From: Sphagnum compactum
Lineage: Eukaryota; Bryophyta; Sphagnopsida; Sphagnales
Direction of reading: 5' to 3'
DNA: 64,000 nucleotides
Assembly (NCBI GenBank): GCA_965153455.1
Contig: OZ234495.1
Location: 7,808,875-7,872,874 of the forward strand
Part shown: in pieces, positions 1-12,400 of the stretch
Layout: each line of letters opens with the position of its first letter
Numbering within the stretch: position 1 is the stretch's first letter
Position numbers and translations under genes: made by a program
Notes under the pieces: model-generated
Database searches by the model: none
What the model was told of the DNA's origin: nothing
Seen by the model: the letters and a program-made list of their open reading frames with translations, nothing else

Positions 1-3000
1 AAAAGTAAATGGAATAAAAAATATAAAATAAAATAAAGTTTTAAATTTTAAATTCTAAATAATATTAAATAATCAAAATTGATATTATACATTTTGAAAA
101 TCGAAATAAAAAATTATAAATTTCAATATATTTATGAAATTGGAATTGAACTAAATTGAACAATGATATAAAATGGATATGTGTAATGAATAGAATTACA
201 AAATTGCCTAAATATATAGTAAGGTTATAATGCATAATATTTAAATTACATATGTTTATATATTTTGTGATAACAATTTATATCATCATGAAAGGTGATT
301 GTCAAACTATAAAGGCCTTGGATTATGATTAAAGAAATTAAGGTTCAAACCACACATTGGATAAGCTATGATCATGACATCATCATGACAAAAAATAACC
401 CAATTAATAATAATAGTAAACAAAAAAATTCAATGTTAAAGCCACAAATTTAATTATTTTGGGCTCATTTTTTAATCAATTAAATATTATTATTATTATT
501 AAATTATTTATATAATAATTAATTAATACTACCACATCAAGTAATAATTTTAATAATTTTAAGTAATCACATCAACTAATAATTTCAATCATTTTAATCA
601 AATAAACTCAATGAAAATTTTAACATAAATCATTAGTACAACTTGATTAAGGAGATTTTTGTCCACTATCCGTTGCAATTGAAATTTCAATCATAAAAAT
701 CATGTTATGTAGTAATGAGATGTAAAATGCTTTTCAACACTTTTAAAAATCCTTAACCAATTTTTTAACTTAATGAAATAATGTGAGAACATTATATAAC
801 ATTTGTTTGGCATTGCCTTAAGACTTTTTGACCAATCTCATGCTACCACATCAACTCATCAAAACTATTTAAAAATTACCTTTACAAGTGTCGATAACTC
901 CTTTGATTGTGTTTACACCTTTTGAAAGTCAAAAAAATGAAAAAATAATTAAGTTTTTGGCCAATAACCAATTTTGAAAAGTCATTGAACATTTGGTAAG
1001 GGTATTGACTAGGTTATGAAGTTGAAATTGTCCCCTATAAAAAAAATCAATGATAAGTTGGTAGCCTTTCAAAATTGAATGACATTGATTTTACAAAAAA
1101 ATTAAAGCATAGGATTTTTTTTGAATGCAAAGCGATATTCTTTTTAAATTTTCTTAAATGTTTGAAAGAAAATCACCACTTTAGAATCTTAATGTTTTTA
1201 GCCAAAAAAATTGTGTGTGTGTGTTTTTTTTGATACAAGGAACACCTTGTAAAAAAATTGGTTTCAAGATTTATTTTCATATTTTTAATTTTTTAAAAAT
1301 TATATTGTTAAAAGCTTTGATATATTTGAACATTTGCCAACATTTGACAAATCTTTACAACATATTCACAAGAGAGGGGAGAGAAGAGAAGGGTGGGATT
1401 CATTCTTATTTTTGTAATTGAAAACTACATGATTAAAATGTACGGCATGAACATGTAGTTTGTCAAATGATATCAAGGGTAAAAGACATTACTAATTCTC
1501 AAATTTGTAGCAAAATGCAATCCCAAGGCACACTATTTAGCTCCCAAGAAACAAATGGGGGTTGGACATTCAAGATGGAATTAGACAAACTCAAAAGTGA
1601 ATAGACAAATTCAAAAGTGGGAGTTCAATTAGGTGAAGTCAACTTGTATAAACTAAGAAAAAAGGCAATTGATGCAAGTTGAAGCAAAAATGATGAATTG
1701 ATGAACCATGGGGAATTGAACTCATAAAACACACCACAACCCAAATTTGGAAAGGAACCACCTGCTTTCGTCTTATTGTATGCTTTGTGATCAATGGCAA
1801 AGGTTGCATCAAAGTGACAAAAAGTTTCATGCTTCTTGAAAGGGAGTCCTAAAACATGTAGAGGTTTTGAAATGTGAAGGTTTTGAACAAAATGTAACTT
1901 TTGGTAATTGATAAATATGTAAAACTCACTTCCAAAATGATAAAACCCACCCTCTCCACCCAAGATTAATGTCAAACTCAAATATAATTGTGACATGTGG
2001 ACCATAGTAAACACCATATATTTTTCATGAATATAGTGAATGAATATAGAAAATTTATGTCACACATGTGTTATGAGCCATGTTCACTTTTGTAGAAAAG
2101 ATTGTTATTTTGTTGTTGTGATTTTCACATCATGAATGTTTTTCCCTCTAGTACATTTTTTACAATAATCTTTGAGATGGTATTAGAAGGTTGAATTGTT
2201 TTATTTATTTCTTTTATTTAACCCATGTTTTGTTTATATTAAAATATTTTGAAATATATAAGTCTTGTGGAAGTATAAATGGGACTTTGATGATTTTATA
2301 TGATGTTTTGTCCACCAAACATTTATTTTTATTATTTGTATATCTAAGAAGAAATTTTGAAGTTATAAATCTTTAGATGAGCCTTATGATGATTCATATT
2401 TTTTCATGCATCTTTTTATTTATATATTTTGAAAGCATTGGTTCTGTTATAAATTTTCATTGCACACATGACATACTTGTTTAAGAAATCTTTCACAATT
2501 GCATTATTCAAACCACCTTTACACGTTTTTACTATTGTTGGCAAGATATTCAATTTGTAAGGTTAAACTGAAAGGTTCAAGTTCAAATTCTTATGACTTA
2601 GACCTAAGTCAAAACCTATTTATTGAAATTGGCACAAGAGTTATGAAACTAACCTTTTACTAGGTTGGAATCGAAATTAGAACCTTGAAAAAACAACTCA
2701 AACACAAGTTCAAGTTCTTTGTGTAGGCAAGTGGAATTTTTTAAAGAGTTGGGAAGTACACTAAACTTTACAAATAAATAATCAATTTCAATTAATTGTA
2801 GAATTCCATATCTATAAAATCACAAGTTCTAATTTGTTGTAAAACTTGCTACCTAGGATGCAATTTCCAACCTTGGGAATGTGAAGTGTGTAGATGAAAG
2901 TAGGCTTGTTTTTTCAATTGAGCTCAAAAGTTCTTGAATTAGAAATAAATTGTGTCAAAATTGGGACCAAAGATCTGAAAAAAATAAAGCTCAAACTTCC

Positions 3001-6000
3001 ACTTAGAGAACCTTCAAATTTGTTTAACGTGTGAAAACTAGGATCAAAGGTGCTCCTTATTAAAAAAAAACTAACCAACATGGATTTTTACCCACAAAGA
3101 CATAATCATTCTTCCTACTTAACAACATTAAAGCATTCAAAAATTAGTTGACTTTTAACATTTGAATTATTTGTTGGTTTGAACAACTCATTAGCAAAGG
3201 GTTGGAATATTTTACCCAAAACATGACTTTAAACCATTTGCAACATCACACCTTGTATAGATTGTTCTTGGATTGGTTGTTTGATTTTCATTAAGCCCAC
3301 ATCTGTTCATATTTTGGGTATCTATAGTTGACTATAATTAACAAAGTCTACATCTCCATGTTTTTTTTTGGGTGGGCATCAAGATGTTAAAAAATGTGTT
3401 TTTTAACTAACCAATAAAACAAGGAAAAAACATTAGTAAAATGGATGAAAGGACTAGATAAACCTAAAGTTGACAATTCTACTTACTTCACAAATAGGAG
3501 AAAATAATCACAACATAATCCCAAAATCATGTCAATTGGATGAAATAATAGATGGCATCATGTCTAAAGCTAATTATACACTTGTACAAAGTCTTTACTC
3601 TTTGGAGCAGCAAAGCAACTCATCACATAATGGCTGTATGACTAGTGGCAAGGAAATACTCATCAAGTGCCCAAAAGATGAACTCCCAGCTCACACCGTA
3701 ACACCTGGTGAGCTTTCCCAAAAATGCGCAGGACCTAATGAAAAAAACTACATGGTTTCCATAGGCTCTTCCTTAAATGTAGAGCCAACAAATGAACTTG
3801 TAAATGTAGGGGAAAGCCCTAAGGACCTCCAACTACACTACAAAATCTACTCCAGTTCTTTACACACCTAGAGGAATTCCCTATAGATTTTGGAGTGCAC
3901 CTTATGTGCATGCATATTCCTACTAGAGAAGAGGAAGAGTCTTATACCTACTCTTCAAAGAATGGAACAGAAATTATGCCTACTTATCTAGTGGTAAGAT
4001 CACTCCCACTCTTTAAGGAGTAGGTGAATAAAAACCTCCCCTCGCACACATTGTGATCTATGTACGTGTTTATGATAATGTTTTACACAATTGGTTAAAG
4101 CTATTGAGTGGGGTACATTCCCAAATAAGGGGCCAGACTCAGCTACCTATCCCTTAATCCTTGGCCCCTTATTTTGAGAATGGCCTCACCCAGGGTTGGT
4201 TAAAATGCAAAGATCACCTCCAAAAATTGGGGTTAGGGAGGGGGGTAGCTTATGTATGAAGATAGGACCTTCCACTTTGAAAGTTTCCTGACATTTTTTA
4301 GCCTTTTCCCCATGATACTTGTGTGGGTATATCCAACAGGTACCTGCCTGGTATCATGGTAATATTTTTAATAAAAAAAACCATGGTAGTTTTTGACGCC
4401 ATGTAAAGCCCTTGGGGGTGGGCTATATGGGAATCAGGCCTGTGCTTGGCTCCACCTTGCAAGGCATTCATTCTGGCCCCTTGGACTCTACCCTACATGT
4501 AACAAACAGCCTTGTCCCTTTAAAACCGATGCCTTGTCCCTTAAACAGCCTTAGCTACCACTTTATGAAGTAGTTTACACCCACCTTGCTTATTCCACTA
4601 AATCTTGCTCCCTTGGGAGTTAACTAGTGGTGTCCGTTCTGACCTCAAAACCTGTTTTATCCATGTTCAGGTTTTGAATTTTTTTTGAAACAACTTTTTT
4701 TTAAAGGCTTTTTTTGTGTGTTGGGATTAGAGTTAGTCTGAGACAAATAAAATCAGGTTTAGAATAATAATTTGGGGGTGAGGTCGGGGTGGCATCAAAG
4801 CATGTAATTTTTACTTTTGGACCATGTCTCGAGTCTGCACTTTAAGAAGAAGAAGAAGAAGAAGGGGGTTTAGGTGTGCAGTTATATAAGTGGTCAAATG
4901 TTTATTGGTGATAAAAGTGCTAGAAACTAGAAGAAAATCAGTTTTGAGTTCTGCTACTTGGTGTTAAGGACTCTAGTATTAAGTCCCCCTAATACTAAGC
5001 TAGTCATTAAGGACCTAAACCTATTTGCCATGAAGATTTTTTATCTTAAGTTAACATTCACATACTATTAAACAATCACCCATTTAACAATGGCTGCCAC
5101 CTAAGATGCCACTTAGATTTTCGGTGAACACTGACTTAATATTAGGTGTGAATGCACCTTCAAACTGCGTAGAACTGGATCCAGTTTGGAGCTGGACCCA
5201 GCTAAGAATTTTTATGCAGGACCCAGAATCAAAAGCCTTGAAAATGTGAAGAACTGGGTCTAGAACCTCAGGCTGAGGACTTGGAGGTTCTATCAAATTT
5301 TTGTTAAAAAACATCCTTGAACTGGAACCAAGGGTTCTTTCAAATTTAGAAAGAATATAAGATCCGGGACCAGGAGTTCTCTTGAAAAGTAAGAACCGAG
5401 CAACACTTGTAACTGCGAACAACTAACAAGCCTGTCCTTCTTGGGCATTACCTACCACTTTATGAAGTAACTTCCACACTACTTACTACCTGTGCACTGA
5501 CACAAGGACTTCCCAAATACGTTCGCAGACACTGCATTTACTGAGAACATGGAAAGTTAGGAGTGCTTTGAAGTCTCTGACCTGCTCCGCATTTGTTCTC
5601 ATGGCGCATTTGTTCTCAAGCTTTTGCAGCTGGAAAGAATCGACAGTAGTGTGTGGCAGTGAGGGAGAACAGGTTGGTGTCAATCGTTCATCACACAACC
5701 TGCTTCCCCTCTCTGCAACAGCACATGCGCATTGTCTTCATGTCGAGGAGGTTCTCTGGTCTTTACGCTCAATTGGGTTTCTCACCGCGTCATCGACTCA
5801 ATTGCACACATTGTCAGATGAGACGCGGTGATTACTGCATTTGTTTGCTAGGCTGCTGCCGTTTTCTCATCACTGCTATTTTCTGAATTGCAGCCCTGTT
5901 GTAGGGTTAGATAGGCTACTTGTTGCCGCTGTTTTGTTGCCATCCTTTTGGTTGCATCTGCTCTGTGACGGTGGAAAGTGGCAACCTTCTGGTACGCTTT

Positions 6001-6412
6001 ACTGCGGATCTCCCACGTATCAGTCCTATCCAAGTCTTTAATCCAGTGAGTACGATGATCTGGAGCTGCAGTGCAGAGTTTCAATATCGGTGGTTGTGAG
6101 AGTTGTCAGGGTTTTAAAACCGATGCCTTCGATAGGCACATGATGCATCATTCTACGCTCTGCACACTAGCCCTGTGGTTCCTTGTCAAGCTTCGGTTTT
6201 AGGAGCAGGGGAAACTGAGACCTTCCATTATCAGCTGGGTTTTTTGGGACAGTTTTCTGGAATCTTTTCTCTCTTCAGTTTTGCAGTTTTCCTGCTTCAA
6301 AAGACGCGTTAGTTGATATTGTCTTGAGTTTTCAGCAGGAGAGGGTTAACTCCATCAGCGTGCTGTTCAAGTCTCATTTGCTAAGCTCCCAACATCAAGG
6401 GGTGTGAGAGCG
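1..6412. other. AT-rich intergenic region, no recognisable gene
   Basis: The first 4 kb are strongly AT-rich, with many short A/T runs and stops in all frames. Two moderately long open frames (3470-3871 on +, no ATG at its first codon; 5084-5422 on -) resemble no family I know and lack coding-like composition. A short phrase recurs: 'actttatgaagta' is at about 4561 and 5457, and 'aaaaccgatgcctt' is at about 4521 and 6117, which suggests old local duplication. From about 5.5 kb base composition rises as the lipid-transfer gene approaches, so the last few hundred bases probably hold its promoter and 5' UTR. Confidence 0.6.
4844..4864. repeat. (AAG)7 microsatellite
   Basis: Seven perfect AAG units are visible in otherwise unique intergenic sequence. 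Confidence 0.9.
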
Positions 6413-7306
6413 ATGTCGAGGGCTGGATGCCTTGTCGCGCTGCTAGCAGCAGTAATGGTGTGGTGCATGATCGGGACTACTGCGGCAGCGCTACCGGACT
6501 GCAGCGTAGAGTTCAACAGTCTAGCGTCTTGCCTCACCTACGTGCAGGGAACTGATCCGACGCCGGCTCCTTCTTGTTGTACAGCTTTCAGCAGCGTGAG
6601 AACTAATTCCCCTGTTTGCCTCTGTGAGCTACTCCAACAATTCCAAAATCCGAATTCTGGATTGGGAAATATAACGCGGGCTATGGATATTTCCACTCTT
6701 TGCAAAGTCGAGACGGATGCAAGCAGATGCGCAAGTCTGTTGGGTGCTCCAGCCCCTGCCATTGCGCCTCCCGTTGTCGCTCCCGCCCTCTCTCCCGTGT
6801 CGGAAGGTCCCCCAAGTGCAGATGTCGACTGCAGCACACCGCTCACCGAGCTACAAGCATGTCTTCCGTATGTGCAAATATCGACCGGACCTCCACCGGC
6901 GCTTCCGGCATCTTGTTGCACCGCTTTGAGCAGCGTGCAACAATCGGAGCCCGTGTGCCTGTGTGAACTGTTATCGCAACTGAATAACAGCGCACAGTTG
7001 GGTATCAACGGCACCAAGGCTCTGGGACTTCCAAAAGACTGCAATGTGGATGCGGATTATAACAAGTGCCCAGCTCTTCTAGGATCCCCCGTTAGCTCTC
7101 CGGCCCCAGCGGTTGCTCCTGCAACTTCGCCCGGACCAGTCGGCGCTGCTGCATCTGGTGTTACTTTGTCGTCCGCACCTGCGCCATCTACTCACAAACC
7201 TTCATCAGGTCCTGCGTCAAACCACTTCAGACCTTCTTCACAGGCAATGCTAGTACTTATAGCTGGAGCCTTGGTAGGCCTTGAAGCTTTAGTTCACGTT
7301 TTATAG
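6413..7306 (+). CDS. GPI-anchored protein with two tandem non-specific lipid-transfer (8-Cys) domains
   Basis: A single uninterrupted frame encodes 297 residues from ATG 6413; upstream in-frame codons have no ATG. The N-terminus is a signal peptide (hydrophobic, ending near ALPDC). Two complete eight-cysteine modules follow. The spacing is C-x9-C-x14-CC-x12-CLC-x25-C-x8-C in the first and C-x9-C-x17-CC-x12-CLC-x25-C-x8-C in the second, so the two are clear duplicates. Each is followed by an Ala/Pro/Ser-rich linker. The C-terminus is a hydrophobic stretch preceded by small residues, as expected for a GPI-anchor signal. Family knowledge: LTPG proteins bind lipids at the outer plasma membrane and help export cutin or wax precursors. 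Most LTPGs have one domain, so the tandem form is the unusual part. Codon use is GC-richer than the flanks. Exact lipid ligand cannot be told. Confidence 0.9.
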   Translation: MSRAGCLVALLAAVMVWCMIGTTAAALPDCSVEFNSLASCLTYVQGTDPTPAPSCCTAFSSVRTNSPVCLCELLQQFQNPNSGLGNITRAMDISTLCKVETDASRCASLLGAPAPAIAPPVVAPALSPVSEGPPSADVDCSTPLTELQACLPYVQISTGPPPALPASCCTALSSVQQSEPVCLCELLSQLNNSAQLGINGTKALGLPKDCNVDADYNKCPALLGSPVSSPAPAVAPATSPGPVGAAASGVTLSSAPAPSTHKPSSGPASNHFRPSSQAMLVLIAGALVGLEALVHVL

Positions 7307-9472
7307 AAATTTTACCCAAGCATTTTGTTTCTCGCATTCTTGGCTCTTCGCAAATCTCAACACTCCATTCTTCATTATTTCATATGAACTTTGTTACTCT
7401 TGAGGCAATGTGGAGTCTATAGAGCCTTTCTCTAAAGCGAGTCACACCGTTGTGTTATGTAATACAATGTGCTCAAGATCAGCTATTAGTGGGTATCAAA
7501 CCTTTGCTTATGTCTTTGAAATCATTGCTTACTATGATCAACATTAATTTGAAAGGAACCAATGAGACTAGATCATTGTTCATTAAACTATCATACTACC
7601 CTCTACATATCAACAACTTATCTTATTGCTTCTACTATTGGTTATGTCAAAAGTTGTGAAAAGTCATGTGAAAATTGAGAAACCAGGCAAAATGCAAAGT
7701 GAAGTGCAAGGAGACACTTCAAGAAATCAGTGCTGATTCAGAAAATGAACTCCGAGAACGTTTTCTGGATCAAGCACTAATCTCATTAGTCAACTCAGGT
7801 TACACCTAGCAATCGCACTGATCTCCACTTTTCTCATTAGTGCTAAATCTCACTCGAGAAACTATGTCTGGCTATTCAAGCTTCAACATCTATCTAGTTA
7901 CACTATTTATTACCCATCTAATGGTTAAAATAAGTGGAGAGACCAATACCTCTGAAGTAAGTTTAGGAACCGTAAGTGGAGATGCAATACCTCATCTGAA
8001 TTAAGTTTAGGGTTTGCCCTGGGGCAGTCCGGAACATCCTCTCCACCTGGGCAAGCACTAAACACCATGCTAAATAGCTGTGTAAGGCCTCTTGTATGTG
8101 TAAAGGTGCCTTCTCTTTCTGAGGAGGCGTATTTCACAAAAAAACAAGGTGCCCTCCAAATACTCTAGGAAATTTCTTTCAGTGAATGTGAGAGCTAGTT
8201 CTAATTCGCAGTAACACTAGCTGATGTGAGCAAGCAGCTCATCCTGTAATGGCTCTGCCCTTTATTTGAGGGTGAATTAAAGAATCATTATCTATGGTGA
8301 ACTCATGTGATATGGCTAGGCAAATTAAAATCCAAAATGAATTGGATATATCCAAAAAGTCTCAATTGTACCTACATCAAAGCCTCAGAACACCTATATC
8401 ACAATGTGCACAATTGCATTTGGTGCTCAATCAACCAAATTGAAACCAAACTGAATGAACCAACCTGAAGAATGGTATTTCACTAAATTCTGAAAACTCA
8501 GCTTCTTATATGCCTCAGCAACTTTGGATATTGGGCATGGTAAGAACAATTTCAAGAACATGCATAATCTTTTTAATGCAAATGATATTTCATAAAACTA
8601 AAACACAACCAATATAATTGTGCTTATTCATTTGCAAAAAAATTAAAATAGTCAAATAGGTGTTTACAAGCCAAAGTACAAGGACCTACAATGAAAATAT
8701 GGGGCATGTGGGTCAACATGAAACAAAGTTTCAATCTTGAGATCAAGCTCAAACATTTCCATAAAGAAAATAAGTAATCTACTTTAAATAAGGTGGAAGG
8801 CTTTGGGTGCAATGATGGTATCGAGAAAAGTGATGGAAATGAAAGAGAAGTGGGCATGCATAGCATGCGAATATTTTTCTTGCAGTCTCAAGAGGTCAAC
8901 TTTGATGAAAACATTTATAGGTAGGAAGGCTATGCTAGAATGTAGACCATAAGACAACCTTATAATCAATGCATGTGCTTATTGGAATTTTCCTGACCTC
9001 ATGGAGGAAATTGACATAGAATGCATTCAATCTCCTTAATGCCTTGCTGCATGAGAACTACAGTGCAAAGGCAAAACAGGGGAAATATTTGGGGGACTTG
9101 GCTTGATACAATTGGAAATAGATCTTCTTTGAACTAACTTCATATTTTCCTGATAGAAGCAATTGAAAATGTTTGCAAATGACTACTGTTCTGAAACCAA
9201 GAGAGAAGAGATAATGGTTTGAAATGCTCTACATCATTCCGGTAGACAGGCATGTTACAAGAGACGCAACAAAGTTTAAGCAATTGTGCATATAACACTT
9301 GAGGTGTTTTTGACTTGTAGTAGGCATGTTGGGGGAGGAACTTGTGGTATGCCAGTTCATCAATCTTAAGAAGTATATGTTATGGACTGTTAAGCCACAA
9401 CCTACATGATATAATCACATATCACAGGTGTCTCCATACTCCTGCAGGTGGTATATGAAAAGAGTCAAATCT
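7307..9472. other. 3' flanks of two converging genes, no gene seen
   Basis: This stretch lies between the stop of the lipid-transfer gene (+) and the stop of the transporter (-), so both 3' UTRs should lie in it. Open frames here are short, without family resemblance. I see no RNA gene or repeat. Confidence 0.6.
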
Positions 9473-12400
9473 TTAGAAATTCCAATCACTATCATAGAGC
9501 TGTGAAAGTCGTTGGGCTGGAGTCATTTTCTGTATTGAGGCACGGCGACCACCAATGTCAATCTCTACTAACTCAGAATCCAGTACTGAGGTGGACTGGA
9601 GGGCACTGGTAGAAGTGGTTGCATTCATAGAGTCAGCCAAAGTTCGCAAGGGCCTTGGAAATGCCTCCATATCTGCATGGAAAGACAGCAGGTCATGCAC
9701 AACAAAGAGAAAATAGACTCCAGAAACTTTTCACTTCCTCTATAGTAGACCAAATCACATACCTACATCTACTCAGACTCTACAAACCTCTCTGTGACAC
9801 ACAATTTTGTGTACTAAATGACAATATTAGCTCAAGTAAGAAACTAAGAAGCACTACTGAAAATATGTGTTATAGTGACTGTGGCACCCTCATCATAGGC
9901 CAACAAGTCCTGCAACAACTAGCACAGTGAAACTATACCTATTACTCTGTCATGTCTATCATGTTCTCTTTGCACATGATTTTGAGTTAGTCAAGGTGAG
10001 GTCTTTGGCCTACTACAAAAGTAAATAAGTTCACCAAAGTGTCAAATTGGTTCTCCTTCAAACAAATGCCCAATATACTTAGTCCTCACTCACTTTGATC
10101 TGCTTGCTGACAATTAACTTGTTACATATGTAAATGTGTCAATCTGCTTGTGACACACGGATACTCAGACTATCATCCACAATGGACCAAGGTTAGACCA
10201 AAACAATGGAAACCCCTAGGATTGATTTCATATCTGCTCAGGTTTTTTATGCATTGGAGTCTAAAATGGGTGAAAACACTCACATTTGGACTGAGAGAAT
10301 TCATGCCAACAAGTAACACAGCCCTCTGGTAACTGTACTGACTAGCACAGCCAGTCAATATGGAAGACCTCACTTGAGGAACAATTAAGTCAATATAGTA
10401 GCAGACCATCTACTGACTCTCTTTCAGAAGATAAACTGAAGGTCATGGAGTGGGCATACCAACTGAAGTATGGAAATTGCTGCTGCTTGCTGACTCCATA
10501 GGGTATGCTGTATAGATCCGTTTCTGTTCAGGGCCATCACCAGGGTAGGATGGTGGAGGTTCTCCACCAAGGGTTGTTCCCTTCAAGACAGAACCTTCTC
10601 CTGCATATCTCTCTAGGGACTTGCTATGGCTGAAACTCCTTTCTTTCAAAACTGCATTCTCCTGGCTGCTACTGCTGGGATAGTCACCGGAAGGAGGCTC
10701 TGTCCATGATGACATTGCAAAGCCTGACACTTTTCTGTAACTTGGAGAAATTGGAGACTGAATTTGCTTTTGAGACATAGGCTGACCTTGTGGTTGAATT
10801 TGAATCTTCTCCATGCTTATCACTGGACTAACAGGCTGATTAGGTACTAAGGCCCTAGAAACTGAAGATTTTCGTCGTGTACTTGGTGAACACCAAGGGG
10901 TTTCCACGTTCAACTGCTGAGCTTGTTGGGCCCGTATGATTGAGGGATGCCGAGGAGTGTCCACATTTGACTGTGGAGCCAGGGCCAGCGCAATTGAGGC
11001 ATGCCGAGGAGTGTCCACATGTAACTGTGGAGCCACAGCCCGTGCAATTGAGGCATCCCTAGGAGTGTCCACATGTGATTGTGTAGCCTGGCTTGGCTCA
11101 AGGAACTTTGGAGTATGGGCCAAGCTGCTCTCAGCCAGGTCAAGAGCAGCACTATCTGTGGATACGTTTAGTGGGGTACTGGGACTCTCACTTGAAGTTG
11201 CAGCAATTGACTTGGTTTTGGGCATGTTGCAACTCTGCAAAACATACATGCACATTTGAGCTTTCAGGAGTTTCACAGAATTCAATAGTTTCTGTAACAT
11301 TCCAATCTGCGTGTCCTTGAATCTGTTGGGAAGCCCAGAGTTACATTACAAGCTACATTATAAGCAACCTTATAGTTACTAAAGCACACACGACATTAGA
11401 GCAGACTCATAAGAGTTTCATAGCTCTCAACACAAAGTACTCCTACTTTAATGATCATTTAATGTCAACTCTTTGATTGTTTTGGAGTACAACAGCAATG
11501 GTCTTGAGGTATCTATGTTCTTAAACAAGATCAACAATATGACACATCCTGAGCTGCTTCAAAGTTGAATATAGAATCTATTCCTCTGATCTCTAAATCT
11601 CTAAACCTTTGTGTGATCTCTGATCTCTGATTGTTAGAGATCTCTGATGGTTAGAGATTTCTGATCTGTGTCTATAATTACTAAGACTTTTGGGCAACCA
11701 TGTTATCCCTGAGGGAGCAGTTAACAGGTTGACACCTTTGAAAAGGAGGCACTAGCCACAAGGCGTCTATTACACTAAGTCACAGTTGGTTGGCAGGCTT
11801 CGTGTTATTCTTCTTCCCAGACTGAGATTATTGTTTTTTCAACATGTTATATAACCTGGTTCATGTCTTCCATTCCCAACTGAATGAAGCCTCAAAGGTG
11901 TGCATATGTATTCTCTGGCTAGCTATGTCAGCAACTGCTGAGGAAAAAATTATGTCTATCCTATGTATAGATTCACAGTGAAGCATAGAAGAGGTGGAGA
12001 ACTCAATTTTGCAGCAATGTAGGTCTCTCCAGAGTGGAAAGCTATACTATGTAGGTTCAAACAGAAAAGACCACAGATGAGTTTAAAAGGTACAGAAATT
12101 AGACAACTCAGTACACGGCAGAGTGATGGAACAAACCATTGAAGCCAATAGAGGTGTCAAACCAACAGTGAGAGGGATCAGAACTATCCACCATGCCCAC
12201 CAGTAATGGATTGTAACCGTCACACCCACGGTCACAATCAGGAGCCAAATCTGCAGTCTCCAAGTAGACAAGTGAATTTCTATCTCATATGACATTTGCT
12301 GTCTTTAGATTCATTGATAAAGTAGTAATGCATTCAGTTTTGATGCAAGAAAATTCTGTAACTTCTTGAATTGCAATGTCCAGAGTTTCTATCATGTAAA

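Noticed and set aside
3470-3871. A 133-codon frame in the left AT-rich region
   Set aside because: No ATG at the first codon, no recognisable domain and no neighbouring gene signals.
5084-5422. A 112-codon frame on -
   Set aside because: It has an internally repetitive nucleotide context and no family resemblance; likely chance.
6538-7044. A 168-codon open frame antisense to the lipid-transfer gene
   Set aside because: It mirrors the GC-rich, Cys-rich coding sequence on the other strand and has no family resemblance; the + frame has signal peptide, 8-Cys domains and anchor signal.
10443-10459. In-frame stop at 10443 as the end of the transporter
   Set aside because: A GTATGC donor lies 17 bases before it, and the exon at 9672-9473 continues in the right phase with a protein-like C-terminus. 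A shorter isoform remains possible.
12083-12136. Extra codons after exon 10 of the transporter ending at a nearby stop
   Set aside because: Accepting this stop would end the protein at about 688 residues and leave the tail exons without a gene. It remains possible as an isoform.
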